Source of the DNA: Euryodendron excelsum
Lineage: Eukaryota > Streptophyta > Magnoliopsida > Ericales > Pentaphylacaceae
Length of the DNA: 64,000 nt
Direction: 5' to 3'
Assembly (NCBI GenBank): GCA_033060915.1
Contig: CM065384.1
Coordinates: forward strand, 29,424,501 to 29,488,500
In this document: piece by piece, positions 21,261 to 34,099 of the stretch
Layout: each line of letters begins with the position of its first letter
How positions within the stretch are numbered: the first letter of the stretch is position 1
Translations under genes and position numbers: made by a program
The notes under the pieces: model-generated
Told to the model about the DNA's origin: nothing
Database searches by the model: none
The model's input: the letters and a program-made list of their open reading frames with translations, nothing else

Positions 21261-23272
21261 TAGATCCAAGACTCTAAGTCTATGGTGGGAAGGAAGAATA
21301 GTTCTAAATAAATAAAAGAAAGTGTGACTGATCCAAATTATTCTAACTTTTAAAGTTAGAGGTGAAACTTCAAGAGAAAAGGAACTAACTGCAGTTTCGA
21401 TAACTTTAGTAAAGTAAAGAGATGTATGGAGTTTTGTTATATCTGAATCATAATAATATTTTACATAGAGGTAAAACTAAATGGGTAACAGATGATCTGC
21501 CTGATAGATCTAAGAATGAGGTTATCCAAATGGTTCAAGGAGTATAGTCTAAACTCAAATACTTGATAGATATGTGATAAGAGTTCACGCAAGTGACAAG
21601 GATAAACATATCTTGGCAGAAATAAAGTATTTTAGTCAAACCCAGGGTTAATCCACTGGAAGGTGATAGTCTTATGGTACAAATGAGCACTAATCACATA
21701 TACATCCAGAAGTACTAGAGAGGGTACAATGTGGAAACTAAATTTATGGATCAGAAGACGCTAAATCCATAAATGGATTAGTCTTATAAGAAGTGCTTTA
21801 ATTTCTAAAAAAATTCTCGCAATGGAAGTACACAGCCAAATTCTGCAAAAGAATCAACCACTATGGAAAAAGTATCAAATGACTTCTTATATGTCTTAAG
21901 ACACACAGAATTCCTAATAATGACAAAACACGACATTCATGTCTGTTAAAGGTTATTACTCATAGGAATGTAATATTCAATGATTAATAATTTAATCCAA
22001 GGATATTGAGAGATCATCTTACTATTAGTGTCACGCCCCAAAACCCGACCTATACGGATTTAGGTTGTATGACTGGCTAGTAACTTAGCTACCCAAGGCC
22101 GCATTACATAACCCGGTTGAACACCTGGGCATTCGTCATTTAAAAGATACATAATTGCAGAATTAAAACTTTATAAACATAAAATAAAACGTGTGTCATA
22201 CATAGCAATGCTGTGCCTAACCTCCAAAACATAAACATTCCATAAGACGGGCCTATCAAAGGCCACCATAGTTATAATATTATAATATTACAAAACATTA
22301 GGGTTCAACCCCCATATCAGTACATAACATAAAGCCTGTGGGCTGCAATCCAAATATCCATGAAATGGGCCTCCCTCAAGGCCTCCCAATTTGGTCACCT
22401 GAAAATATTTTTAGAAAACGTAAGCTAATGCTTAGTGAATAACAATAATGCATGAGTATAAAATACCATAGACTAACATTTATATTTAATGTATATGACA
22501 ATAGGGGTACCTTCATGCATATGTCACATGAACTTAGAAATGTGTAAGTGAAATCTTAAAATCACATGAGGCATAGGCTTTTGCATTAAAACATTTCATC
22601 ATTTTTAAAACATAATGTTAAAGAAAAGAGACAGGCGTGTTGTAGCATGAACGATTTGAGCGTGACATGACTTGTCATGAGCATAATGTATCATATCTGG
22701 TAAGCGTACAACTTAGCTTGCCGTATAATATCAGGCACATCAAATATTATCATTCTTAGTAACTTATAAAGTGTAGCTTTAGAAACGTAAGTAACATAAG
22801 TATTATATTGAAATACTATAACATTTCAACATTGTATTGTAGGAGTGAGACATAACACATAACATGATTTCGTAAGGCATAACGTAGCTGTCATAAGCAT
22901 GCCATGGCATGACATTGTAAGGACATGTCATAGTGTCGTAGAAAAGAAAGATATATCATGACATTAGTATTTGTGGAAACATACGTAACTTGTTGTGATG
23001 CATTTGAATAAATTATATTTCTCATTCTATAGCATAAGTGTGTTACATCTCTATATCAGAGTTAGGCTCTGCATTAGTAACCTTAAAGGTTATATATAAG
23101 GCTCTTTAGGCTAAGATCTTAACCATGTACAATATTGCCCGCTTTGGCGTTTCATGTTACGCATGTAACTACCTCACGGTTTTAAATGCATTGCGATGGT
23201 AACACTTCGTCCTGCTTACTCCCTCGGGAGTGCTTGAGTTATCTGAGTACACAGCACAATACTGTCCATTCT

Positions 23273-23725
23273 GGCTCACACCTGCCTACCCCCCTTTTGG
23301 GCGCTTGGTTTCAGTCGCACGGTATACATAAGGCTCTTTAGGCCAACATTAGATTGTCTGATTTAGCTCGCATCTACCTACCCCCTTTCTGGGTGCTTAG
23401 TCTTAGTCGCACAGTACACATAAGGCTCCTTAGGCCAACATTAGATGGTCCGCTCTGGCTCACACCTGCCTACCCCCTTTCTGGGCGCTTGGTCTAAGAC
23501 ACACGATACACATAAGGCTCTTTAGGCCAATATTAGATTGTCTGCTTTGGCTCACACCTGTCTATCCCCCTTTCTGGCTGCTTGGTCTCAGCCGCACGAT
23601 ACACATAAGGCTCTTTAGGCCAATATTAGATTGTCCGCTGTGGCTCACACCTGCCTACCCCCCTTTCTGGGTGCTTGGTCTCAACCGTATGGTACACATA
23701 AGACTCTTTAGGCCAAAGGGACGTC
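23273..23725. repeat. 92-bp tandem repeat, about five copies
   Basis: Units begin GGCTCACACCTGCCTACCCC at 23273, 23365, 23457, 23549 and 23642. Each holds a CTTTCTGGGTGCTTGGTCT-like block and CACATAAGGCTCTTTAGGCC. Copies vary by a few substitutions. They lie inside the solo-LTR-like insertion. Confidence 0.9.
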
Positions 23726-24729
23726 TCCCAACTTGGTGATAGATTATTTCGAGTCCCCTACCATAGGACCATCGTTGCTAGTTTAGGGTCTTGCCACGAA
23801 AGACCTTACATGTCGATATTTTATTCCACGTCTCCCATCTTAGGACTATCGGGCTAGATTAAAATCTCACCACAAGAAGACCTTACATGGAGTCGTACGT
23901 TAGGAATCTTACATCTAATATATGTAAACGTTCTAGTCCATGGGTTTTAATTCATATCATAGGTAAGGTTCGTATGTAATTCAAAGCATGGCATATATAC
24001 TTGAACGTAATCATTGAGGCATTGAAATAAATGAAAAGAAGTGCATGAAACGTAATTGAACTTGAAAGCATTTGGAGAGTAATAAGTCTTACTCATGGCA
24101 TATCGTTACTTACCTCTCTCCGATAGAATGGATGTTAAACAAGGTGTTCCTACACAAATGCACATAGAAGTATAGAAATATTAATACGAGACACCAAGGC
24201 AAAGCAATAACACGTAAACCGAGACTAAGCACATAAGTCCCTCAACCCCGAATCATCAACATCTCACTCAAACAATGGGAGAGCAAGGATAAACTCTAGG
24301 ACAAAGCCCCAACGTAAAATGAGAACACAAGGTTAAGGTTTGAACATGAAAGTCAAGACGTCGACTCCTTCATTGCGTCCCAACCACCTCTTAAGGATGA
24401 TTTCACACTCTAGGTTAGTTACATTTGAAAATAGGCTTAAAGGCCTTTGATTTTATAGGTCATGGGCCAAAAACACATCTCGAGTGAAGAAGTTGTGCCT
24501 CACGGAAGGTGGACTAAAATTCTAGAAAACAATCTTGTTGGCATAGATTTTTGGTCAACTTTAAACTCTCATATCTCTCAATCTGTAAGGAATTATGAGT
24601 ACGAACTTTATATTGATGCAAAGGTCTATGAGTCTACTTTTTAATGCTTCAAATGGTACATCAATTCGAGTTTTCTAGAGAAAATTATGTCTATTTTACT
24701 AAACAGTATCAAAGTTAAAAAACCGAATC

Positions 24730-24840
24730 CGGGATGTGTCTACACATGAAGCAATGTGTCGACATATAAGCTGAAGAAGTGAATTTGAGAGTCCTCTGGA
24801 CGGATGTGTCGACACATAAGGCAAAGGTGTCGACACATTA
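24730..24840. repeat. Clustered TGTGTCGACACA palindromes
   Basis: Several full or partial copies of the self-complementary motif TGTGTCGACACA occur within about 110 bp: ATGTGTCTACACAT, TGTGTCGACATA, TGTGTCGACACA, GTGTCGACACAT. They lie in the solo-LTR-like insertion. They could be protein-binding sites, but this is inference. Confidence 0.7.
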
Positions 24841-25347
24841 TCTGGAAAAAATGAAAATTCACCCAAAAAATTCCCAAATCTCACCCAAACTCCATCAAAA
24901 CTCTCACAAACTCTTTCAATGCTTCTAGGGTCCAAAGATTGACCTAAGAAGATCACAATAACTCAAAATGAAATACTTTAAACAAGTAAATCAAAAAGAT
25001 CTAGGGTTTTAGGAACCTAAGCCCTAACTTGCATAAATTGGAGATTTCAATTCCAAACTCTCAAATCTTCTAATGGGGCTTACAATACTCGAGATTCAAT
25101 CAATTTGGGACTTTAAGAAGTCACCTAGAACAATCCAACATCACCACCCATCAAGATAGATACATGCACGTATACAATTTGTAGAAGGAAATGGAGTCTT
25201 ACCTTTCTTCAATCTTGCCCAAGTTCTTCAATGGCTTTCCTTAGCTTGGGTAGAGACTCTCTAAGCTTCCTCCTCCTTCAATCTTCCCTTTTCTCTTTCT
25301 CTTCTCCTCTTCTCTCTCTCTCAACCGATTATGTGAATGTGTCTGAG

Positions 25348-25350
<3 letters not shown>

Positions 25351-25386
<36 letters not shown>
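25351..25386. repeat. (GT)n microsatellite
   Basis: About 18 GT units near the minus-strand beginning of the solo-LTR-like insertion, preceded by a CT-rich stretch. Confidence 0.9.
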
Positions 25387-25388
<2 letters not shown>

Positions 25389-26262
25389 GGATGATACACA
25401 TGAGAATAATCTTATGTGTCTCACTCTATGGGCTTAAGCTATAACATAAACTCCTATTGGTCATTTTTGACCCAAAAGATGTAATAACTAACATTAAATC
25501 ATGCAAACACTACAAGTTCACATTAATTTAAAAAAATAGAGGTTCGGGATATCACAATTAGGCCTGGTAAGAGATCAAAATTCATTTATCAAGAGGATTA
25601 GGCATTGAAGCTTATTATCTTAAAGTTACCTTAATGACAACCCAACCTAGTTGACTGGAGATCCCAAGATCTAGGTTCAACTGGACAACCGAATTAAGGA
25701 CGCTTAGTAGAAATCAATGGGGAACTTTGTTCCATTGTCTAATTCTATAGTGAAATATTGATTACCTGAAATACTATTAGGATAAGCTACAGCTTTTAAT
25801 ATAGAACGAGTATGGCTGGCTACTCATATTAATAAGTTTATGCTTTTAATGATTCTTATTACTTTGATACCTAGTGGAGTATGTATATTTGTTCACTCTA
25901 TAAGAAATCACCTATACGAGTGAGAAGGGGCCGCTTCTGTGAGAATTTTAAAGGCTTCAATTCTCTAAAAGCACCAATGAATATCAATATCGTTCAAGGC
26001 CAAAACGAACACAACCGAAGAATCAAACTTGGAAAGGGAAGAAACCGTGCGGGTATTGTTGTCTCGATTTATACAAACAATAGAACAGTTCAAGACAGCA
26101 TGTTCACTAATCAGCCAATAAACCCGATAGTATTTCATTAAGGAAGGTTCAAAGCCAAAAGCCACCTTTCCTAACGCGGTGACTTTTCCGCTCTACTCTT
26201 TCTTTCACATGTAGGCATCTGCATTTCTTTGGGCATTATTTTTTGATAGCCAATCTCATTTA

Positions 26263-27519
26263 TGTGAGGGATTCTTGTCCCACATTTATTTTTTATGGGA
26301 AAAGTGATGGGTATATAAAGCCTAGGTTTAAAGATGGGTTTGGACCCCAAGGTGCACCTCACTTTTGTGGAAAGGGGAGAACATATGGAACCCATGGATT
26401 GACCTAATACTCCACACATGCATGCATCACCGGTGCCACCTACCCGTCCATCAGACTGGCTCGGCTCGGCTCGGCTCGGTTCAGTTCGGGTGCGATTAAA
26501 ATAATATCAAAAAAAGGCTTGGGCTAGTTTAATATTTAATTTTTAGACGTGGTCTAAACCAGATGTGTGTGAACCGTCGCGACCCTTCCTAAGGGCATGT
26601 TTGGCTGGCTTCATTTCGAAAGGGTGCGATTCTTTCTATATATAGAAAGATTCTCCTTCCGAAACATAATGAGTTTTACAGAGTTATATATCATATATTT
26701 TGTTCGTCTCTCTTTTTCTCGGGGTCTTCAGTGATGAGATTCTGCCTAGACTCCGGCAACGTCCATTCGCATCTCCAGCGAAGTACTATCCAGATTTTAG
26801 CGACTGTTCCAGGCGAATTCTAACCGTTCAGTCAGTTTTATTTTGTCACTTTCAGACTTTGAAATTTTGTACGAATTTCTATTCAGGTTTTTCTATCCGG
26901 CTAATTATCTGTTTAACTGGTTCATGTTTTCAGATGATTACTTTTATCTGCTGTGTGATGAATTTCAGTGAAAATTCAATCACTTTGTTCTGTGTTTCTG
27001 TATTGAATTTCAGTATTGAGATTCTACAAAATTACAGTAATTTTCTGTGTAAAAAATACTATCTTTTGTTATCATGCCTTGTTGATTTTGTCAAAAATGA
27101 TCTAGATATCTGTATGAAATTTACTGTCATAATTCTGTGTTGAATTAGACAAAAATTTCTTGTGTTTTCCTTTATACATATTACATTCATATTGTACATA
27201 GAGAGCGTAGAATCTGGCATTTGCATTTGCTGAACCTGAATATTATAGTGCTACTTATTCAGTGTCGTGATCATTTTATTCTAGAGATAGACACTCGTTA
27301 ATCCCATGGGCACCTGTGTAGGTGGCGAATCTATCTTAATGAGAGAGTGTGCAACACTCGACTTGATCTACCTTTCATTGCATATTTTATTACATTATCG
27401 CCTATGAATTATTTAGTATGCCATGTCACATTATTACATACATATTATTCATTATTTCTAATTTCACTTTATTATGACTACAGTTTATATGAGAGACACT
27501 ATACAATATTTTTTTAACA
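26263..27519 (+). repeat. Right LTR-like repeat of decayed copia element
   Basis: Direct partner of 18104-19367, with TATATAAAG near 26312 and the same sequence of landmarks. It contains a tandem CGGCT expansion (GGCTCGGCTCGGCTCGGCTC near 26457) not seen in the partner. The (CT)n array of the partner is nearly absent. The end near TTTTTTAACA is inferred from where similarity stops. Confidence 0.65.
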
Positions 27520-27584
27520 ACAACTCCGTCGCCACCACCACAACCAATACCATCACTAGTGTCCTTTTTAACCCCATAATCAAT

Positions 27585-27677
<93 letters not shown>
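27585..27677. repeat. (CT)n(TA)n compound microsatellite
   Basis: About 33 CT units followed by about 13 TA units, in the right arm of the Mutator-like element directly after the right LTR-like repeat. Confidence 0.95.
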
Positions 27678-28368
27678 TAGGCATTGAATGCTCATGGGCT
27701 TTACCATTAGGTTGGTGTTGTGAAAGGATTTGGTGGAGGCTGCAGTGATATGCTCAATCACTATGACGGTATTGGTAATGGGGTTTGCTAATTTATTAAG
27801 TCTTTACAGGCTTGATTGTGCTTGCGATGAATGTTGTGGTGGTGGGTTGTGGTGAAATTGAGAATGCATAGTTGAGTTTTGATGAATTTGATAGAGAGAT
27901 AAGGATCCGGTGGTGGCTGGGATGGTCAGAGGTGGGGGCTGGGTGGGTGATCCACAGGTCAAAGTGGTCTTGGATCAACCCACAAAACCAAGGTGTGGGG
28001 AAGGGGATTGAGACAGAAGAGAGAGGTGGGAAGAGATGGTGCTCGTTTGCGGCGGCAATGGAGCAGGGGTGTGGGGTGTGTGATTATGTGCAGTGGACAA
28101 ATGCGTGGTGGTCGTGGTGATGATATAATGTTCAAAGGAGGGGAGGTAGCAGCAGAGGGGGTGGTTACGGCGGCATGGAGGGGTTGACAGAGCAGAAGAG
28201 AGGAAGGGAAAGGGTAACATTGTATTGTTGCTTACTCCGTTAACGGTGTTTGCACTTATTTAAATTGTTATACTTTGGGGGGTTTGATTGTACGCTTCTT
28301 TAGATGAGAGATATAGTAATAATAAATCATAGTTTAAAGGGTCTTAATGTAATTAACTCATAAATAAA

Positions 28369-28813
28369 TAAATGGTGTTATGGATACTTCCTTATGGCAA
28401 CCTTTTCCATTCATTCCATTAATGGGATGCCTACTTTTGGAGTTTCAACGGAAGTTTTAACTTGTTTGGTTTTGCTTTCAAAATTTACTTTTTGGTTACC
28501 AAAAACAAAAACTAAATAAAAAGAGTAAAAAATTAAAAATCTTCGAGTAAAAGTAATTGAAAAAATTTTTTCCAAAAAGATTTTTAATATAACTATCATC
28601 GAGTAACATTTTTAAAACTATGTTCAAATTTGAAAGTATTAAAAAAAATGGGTTAACGGGAAAATGGAAGTAGCTCAAAAATTACCTTCTGTGCATGTTT
28701 TCCCTTGTTCATATCTAGAAAATAGAAAAATAAAAAAATCATAAAAAAAGGAGAAAATGTTTGAATGTGCAGCACTCAAATGAAGTTGGACATAAACTTG
28801 TAGCCTTCTTTGT
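28369..28813. other. Spacer between two Mutator-like elements
   Basis: Roughly 445 bp of AT-rich DNA with nothing recognisable. It begins with TGGTGTTATGGATAC, which resembles the left flank of the preceding element at 17466-17486. Confidence 0.5.
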
Positions 28814-29265
28814 TTGTTATTAGGGTTAATTACATTTATAACTCCTAAACTAAGATTTATATCTCCTAACTCCCTTTAATTAAAAAATGCTACATTTATA
28901 CCCCTTATTTTTTTATTAACACCAATTTTATACTTCTGCTAGCCATCCATTACAAGAAATGGATGGATTTTCATCACTTGACTTTCACGTGATCTGCCAA
29001 AGAAGAATTATTTCCAAAATGACCCTCACCTATCAAAATATGCATATAAATATATAATGACTAAAACACATATAAAATGCATTCCTTTTCTTGAACACCC
29101 ATGCTTTTTTAGTGCATTTCATACCCAATTTCTTCAAGTTCTCAGCAATGGCAATAAAGATGGCACCAACCAATACCATAGCCAACTCAATCTAAACCAC
29201 CAGACTACTACCAGTTCGGTCTAACTAAGAAAGTGGTAGTGAGAAAAAAGAGAGAAAATTGGGTT

Positions 29266-29520
29266 TGTTTTATAAAACTAAAGACATATAAAGCAGATAA
29301 AATAATTCAACACAAAATATAGTGAATAGTTCTTCAGGAACTGTTAAATATTTATCATATGAGTTCTTCTGGAACAAGTAGGGCCAGATCTTCTAGATCA
29401 CCCAAAACTTTATTAATACTATAGAACTAAAAAGAATATAACGTGAGCTTTGAAAACTTACCTATATTTCTCTTCCTTTTATTTTCTCTCTGCTTCTTTC
29501 TTTTTATTTTTTCTCTACTG

Positions 29521-29584
<64 letters not shown>

Positions 29585-29681
29585 GTTGTTCACCAAACCA
29601 TCGAAGGTTGAGCTTTTATTTATAAGCATTCAAAGCCGTGTAAGACTTGAACTCCAATCTGTGAAGTCATCCATTACCTCA
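29266..29681 (-). repeat. 3' LTR of minus-strand copia element
   Basis: 416-bp copy. It shares GTTCTTCAGGAACTGTTAAA and CATGAGTTCTTCTGGAAC-like blocks with 34100-34473 and includes a (CT)n run at about 29523-29580. Confidence 0.82.
29523..29580. repeat. (CT)n microsatellite
   Basis: About 29 CT units within the left copy of the copia LTR; the right copy has only a short CT stretch. Confidence 0.95.
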
Positions 29682-30471
29682 TACTACTCCCTCTTGAATG
29701 ACCGCAATACATATTGGAGTATGTTAAAAATGCCTTATTAAAACTTTGCTAGAAAAACCCAATGAAAAAAAACCTTAGCGAAGGAAAAAGAGTACAGTGA
29801 TATTATGTAACATAACTTAGTATGGGTACGTTAAAACTGCTTCATTAAAATCTTGCCAAGAAAAACCCTGTGGGAAAAACCATTGGCAAAGGGAAAAGAG
29901 TACAGTACGCAACTTCCCCTCATTCATACTTCTGGTATGAATTAGATAGTTTCTTAAACTCCGTTTGTAGTGTTTTAGTAAATATGTTCATCAAATTGTT
30001 ACTTGAACATGTCTACTGGACATTGATATTGCCGCTCTTCTGGAGCTTTATGCATATAAAAGAATTTTGACAAAATATGCTTCGTTCTGTTACCTTTTTA
30101 TGTAGCCTCCTGTAATCTTTACAATCATTATCTTCATAAAATATCATCGAGGATAATCCGCAACTTTATTAAATATGTTAAATCATGAATTGTAGCCAAA
30201 TACACTCTTGGCTTACTTTATGAATTGTAATTCTCTCAAAATAATTTGAAGAAGTTGTAGCTAATGTCTTGTTCACTGATTGCCAGGATAGAGTAATGTT
30301 ACCGTAAGTAAACACATATCCAATTTGAGACCGAGCTTTATGTGGATCAGAAAGATAGTCAACGTCTGTATAGCCAATTAATTTAGGTTGTGGCTCCTTT
30401 GAATAGAATAAGCTTGTATCAATTGTCCTTTGTAGGTAACGTAGTATATGCTTAATTTCTTTCCAATGTTG

Positions 30472-30660
30472 TTAAGTTGGTGCAAAATTATATATTGCCA
30501 ATAGGTCAACATAGAATGTTATATCAGGTCTTATACCTTTTGCAAGATACATAAGAGCATTTATTACACTAAGATATGGTACTTTATGACCAAGAAGTTC
30601 GTCACCATCTTCTCGAGAACGGAAATGAGCTATCTTGCTGTACATCAAGTGATCAAACAT
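30472..30660 (-). pseudogene. Copia RT/RNase H fragment
   Basis: 62-residue frame with LGHKVPYLSVINALMYLAKG and RPDITFYVDLLA. This is the typical junction between copia reverse transcriptase and RNase H (YLS.IGALMYLA...TRPDI.FAV..LARF). It sets the orientation of the nested element as minus strand. It is isolated by stops on both sides. Confidence 0.85.
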
Positions 30661-33560
30661 CTATTGGAGAATTTCATGGATGAGCTTGTTCAATATAACA
30701 TTTTTCTATATATGTCGACTGAAGAATAAAAATACTCAATCTGTAAGACAAGACAATAATTTGTTCTCTCAAGATAATTAATTTTAAAGTTATTCTTTAG
30801 TAGCTTTTGTAATCTCTTCAAGAGTACCAATAATATTCACAAGCATCAACATACATTGCAATCATAATAAATCCAGATTCTAATAAAAATGCATGGATAA
30901 TTGTACTATTTGCATTCAGATTGGTTTAACCTATGCATATATCTTTGAAGTTTGATAGAATAGAACCTTCGAGGTATCTGTTTTAATCAGTTTTAAATTC
31001 TTCAAGAATTTTCATATGTATATCATTATCTAATCCACCATAGAAATAGGTTGTTCTATAGTCATTAGATGCATATCCAGTCCTTCTAAGACTGACAAAC
31101 TAATTAATAATATGAATATAATTGTATTCTTATAGGAGAGAATTTCTCATTATAGTCAATACCAAGGCTCTACGAGAAATCTTCTGGTACAAGTCATGCT
31201 TTATATTGCACTATTCTATTTTCTCATTGCACAAATACCCATTTGTATCAAACCGGTTTTCCATCTTCAGGTGAATGGACTACTAGTCCGAATATTTTAT
31301 AGCTTCTGGTGTTTAGACTACAGGTCCAACATCTGCTAGTATTTAGACTACAGGTCCAACATCTGCTAGTATTTAGACTATAGGTCCAATATTTTCATCT
31401 TCTAGTGTTTGAACTAGAAGTTCACATACTTTACATTATGCTAATGAGTTTAATTCTAACTCAGTAACTTCTTTTCATTTTGATCGATCATATTATCGAC
31501 ATTTGTTGACTATCTGTGGTTTAGTCTTTGCATTACTTCTAGTAATTGTATTTACATAGATACCATTTCTATTCCATTGTTCTCCTGTATTCACATTATT
31601 ATTCATTGAGATCTCATTATTTTCAGGTACCATTTTTGGTATCGATATGATTTAATTATCGTCTTTGTATCGGTAAATACTTCAGGTAATTGATTTGTAA
31701 TCATATATAAGTTCATAATTTTTTTTTGTGAACTTTAGATTTACATCGACTTGTCCAAGGATCAAGATGAGACAGTTTCACAACATTAACATTAATCTCA
31801 CATTATCACGTTTACGTCTTATCTCCTCCTAATGGTGAGAAAACTGACTCCACATAAGGACTATTTGCAAAATATGAGAGGTAACAGTAAATGAAGATGT
31901 AACCATTGTATATATATGCATAAATGAGAGATATATTAGTATTACAGAGTAACCAAATAATTGTTTAGCAAAAAGAATCTTCTGATTCTTTAGCGAATGT
32001 CTATGAAAATTGTCAATTATTGGACGTATTATTGTTGATCCCGGATGACTAAAATATAAATTCTTTTGGGATCAAATCACTTCTATTGCATTACTTCAGA
32101 TGCTGTCACTGCAGGTACTCTATAAATGCTTCTGTTGTATCACTTCAGGTGATTTCACAGTATAAAAAATCTTTTGAGTCGAAAAATTTCTAGTTTATCA
32201 CTGCAGGTGATCCCAATATAATATAACCCAGAAGAAAAACAACAAGTTTTTTTATTATTTTCTTTTAGCATGAAAAGAGAAGTGTAAGGAAAGAAATTTT
32301 TCATTACCTTCATTGCTCTATTCTTTTTCATCATATACTCCTAGAAATAAAGTAAAAAAAAAATTTATAAGACTTGAGCAAATTTCTTGTACTGCTAGTA
32401 GAATAGAAGGTATCATTATTATAGAGTTTTATTTCTTTTGACCACATTATGTTAGCTCTTATAAAGCATGACTCTTTTAGAGCTTAACTCGTCTAGAGCC
32501 TTCAATCAATTTGTAATGCTTGATATTTTTTTAGCATTAATTTCAGCTAATGTTAAGTTTACACCATATCAAAGAATTGTGTGCGTTCTAATAATGTCTG
32601 CTAGACATATAGCTTCTTCATTCATATTTATAATAATTGACGCATTGATATGATCCATTCCTTCAAATGCAAAATTAATATAATGTCTCATTGTCAAAAT
32701 TATTCTATTATAGCAATCTATTGAATATTTAATCAACGTACTACAGGTACGTAACCAATGAAACATCTTCGTACTTTTTGAGAGGTTGAACTCACATTAT
32801 TCCACTTCTAGTGGCATTGAAAACCTTCAGGGTATCTCCAAAAATTTCAAGATTAATATATTGTAATCACATCTGTGACAATATCCATGACTATCAAATA
32901 AAAGTATATACACTTCAGGGAATGATATAAAATTGGCTACATGTATCAGCTAATTATAGCACTCGATTGAGTGAGTTACACTACGCTGGATCCATACCAT
33001 TCACTTATCACTTCAGGGATTGATACATATTATAAATTTGTATTCTTTTCAGAAAGATGATATAACACTAATGAAAATATATAAAGAAAATGGGAAACAA
33101 AATCAAAATAATGTGGAACTCATAAATAGTACCATAAATAGTATGCATGAATAGTAACGTAATTATTTACCCTTATCTTCTATTATATTTATACGATGTG
33201 CTATTGGAATACAATTTCTGAATTAACCCTCTCGATATTGCTACTTCTGGAGCACGTTCGAGGCATAAAATATAAATATATTTGTCTATCATATCTTCAT
33301 CAGGAAGATTTCTTCCACATCATTTTTATTGTGAACGTATTTAAACAATAAAAATTGTATTCATTCTTTTATAAAGTAACAATAATTAAATAAACTGCGT
33401 GCAAGCCTTAATGAATATTTCATAGGAACGCTTTATTTCTTTCATTGTATTTCTAAAATCATTACTTCTGGAAAGATCTAAATATAAAATATTTAAAGCA
33501 ATACATATAACAAAATCTGATAGTCATCAGTTAATGATCATGTAAAAAGCTTTACCGAAG
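30661..33560 (-). pseudogene. Scattered copia pol remnants
   Basis: Heavily decayed. In broken minus-strand frames LSVLEGLDMHLMTIEQPISMVD-like wording (about 31020-31110) corresponds to the copia RT segment before the catalytic core, and KHDLYQKISRRALVLTI-like wording lies just upstream. No gag or integrase motif can be defended. A 30-bp unit (CTGCTAGTATTTAGACTACA ...) is repeated about three times at 31295-31400. Confidence 0.55.
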
Positions 33561-33768
33561 ACAGTAATGTTAGGTGGGTATTATGATAAATGGCAACCGA
33601 TAAAACGGTGAAAAGTATTACCGTAAATTGATTAAGGATTATTTATTATATAATTACTATGCAATTACTATTTATAAATAGTAAAAGAATTGAGTATAAA
33701 CAGTAGTTATCAATTATAACTTATACATAGTAAGAACACTATTAATGCATAGTATTTATTACTATCAT

Positions 33769-33770
33769 TG

Positions 33771-33795
<25 letters not shown>
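33769..33795. repeat. (TA)n microsatellite
   Basis: About 13 TA units in the interior of the minus-strand copia element. Confidence 0.85.
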
Positions 33796-33801
<6 letters not shown>

Positions 33802-34099
33802 CTATTATTGTCTCCATTATAACTTTCAATCTAAATATCAAAATATAGTCAAGTCACATGTCTATGAAAAGGTATTGAAATATGGATTCCAAATCTATAA
33901 ATATGATGGGCTAAAAATGCAAATTATGGGAGAAATGAAGCAACAAAGTTTTGAAATAAATACTATTTATCTCAATAGTTGAACTACTGTTCATACTATT
34001 CATGCAAATTAAGTGAACAATAAAGAACTCAAAATAAAGATAAATTACAAATCAAATGAAGGAAGAACACAAAGCACTTAAAGTATCGTGCTGATAACA

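Larger units (their letters stand above)
22029..25556 (-). mobile_element. Solo-LTR-like insertion, about 3.5 kb
   Basis: Starts TGTCACGCCCC at 22029 and ends GGGATATCACA at 25556, with TG...CA ends and a perfect 5-bp target duplication ATTAG (22024-22028 and 25557-25561). It has no coding capacity. Read on the minus strand it begins TGTGATATCCCGAACC and ends GGCGTGACA, a style I associate with long LTRs of Tekay/Del-type chromoviruses. A solo LTR in minus orientation is therefore the simplest reading; a non-autonomous element of unknown type is the alternative. It interrupts the copia element and is thus younger than it. It contains a 92-bp tandem array and a (GT)n run. Confidence 0.65.
19368..26262 (+). 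mobile_element. Interior of decayed Ty1/copia element
   Basis: Sequence between the two 1.26-kb direct repeats. About 3.4 kb belongs to the copia element; the remainder is the insertion at 22029-25556. Apart from the coding remnants at 20016-20435 and 20945-21260 it has no open frames of note. The part at 25562-26262 is non-coding and would be the region before the 3' LTR; CAACCTAGTTGACTGGAGAT (about 25645) is typical of the 3' part of some copia elements. Confidence 0.55.
17515..28359. mobile_element. Mutator-like element (outer shell, with nested elements)
   Basis: The left end AGGTAAATTACATAGGGACT and the inverted right end (GAGTTAATTACATTAAGACC on the minus strand) are imperfect terminal inverted repeats, about 130 bp long. 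Both go on through CTTTAAACTAT-like and CATACAATCA/CGTACAATCA-like blocks to a CTCCGTTA/ACTCCTTCCGTTAGA region. Flanks carry a 9-bp duplication ATAAATAAA (17506-17514 and 28360-28368), the size made by Mutator transposases, though low complexity weakens this evidence. No transposase is present. Original arms are about 17515-18103 and 27520-28359; between them sits a copia element that itself hosts another insertion. The right arm contains CCACC/CCGCC-rich sequence resembling the left arm at about 17760-17810, so inverted similarity may extend further. Confidence 0.7.

Noticed and set aside
27426..27761. Frames rich in Arg-Glu or Ser-Leu repeats
   Set aside because: Translations of (CT)n(TA)n microsatellite; the same applies at 18357-18650, 29443-29625 and 54557-54818.
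27872..28220. Overlapping frames in the right arm of the first Mutator-like element, considered as a captured gene
   Set aside because: Gly/Trp/Pro-rich low-complexity composition with similar purine/pyrimidine bias in both arms; no domain seen, so capture cannot be claimed.
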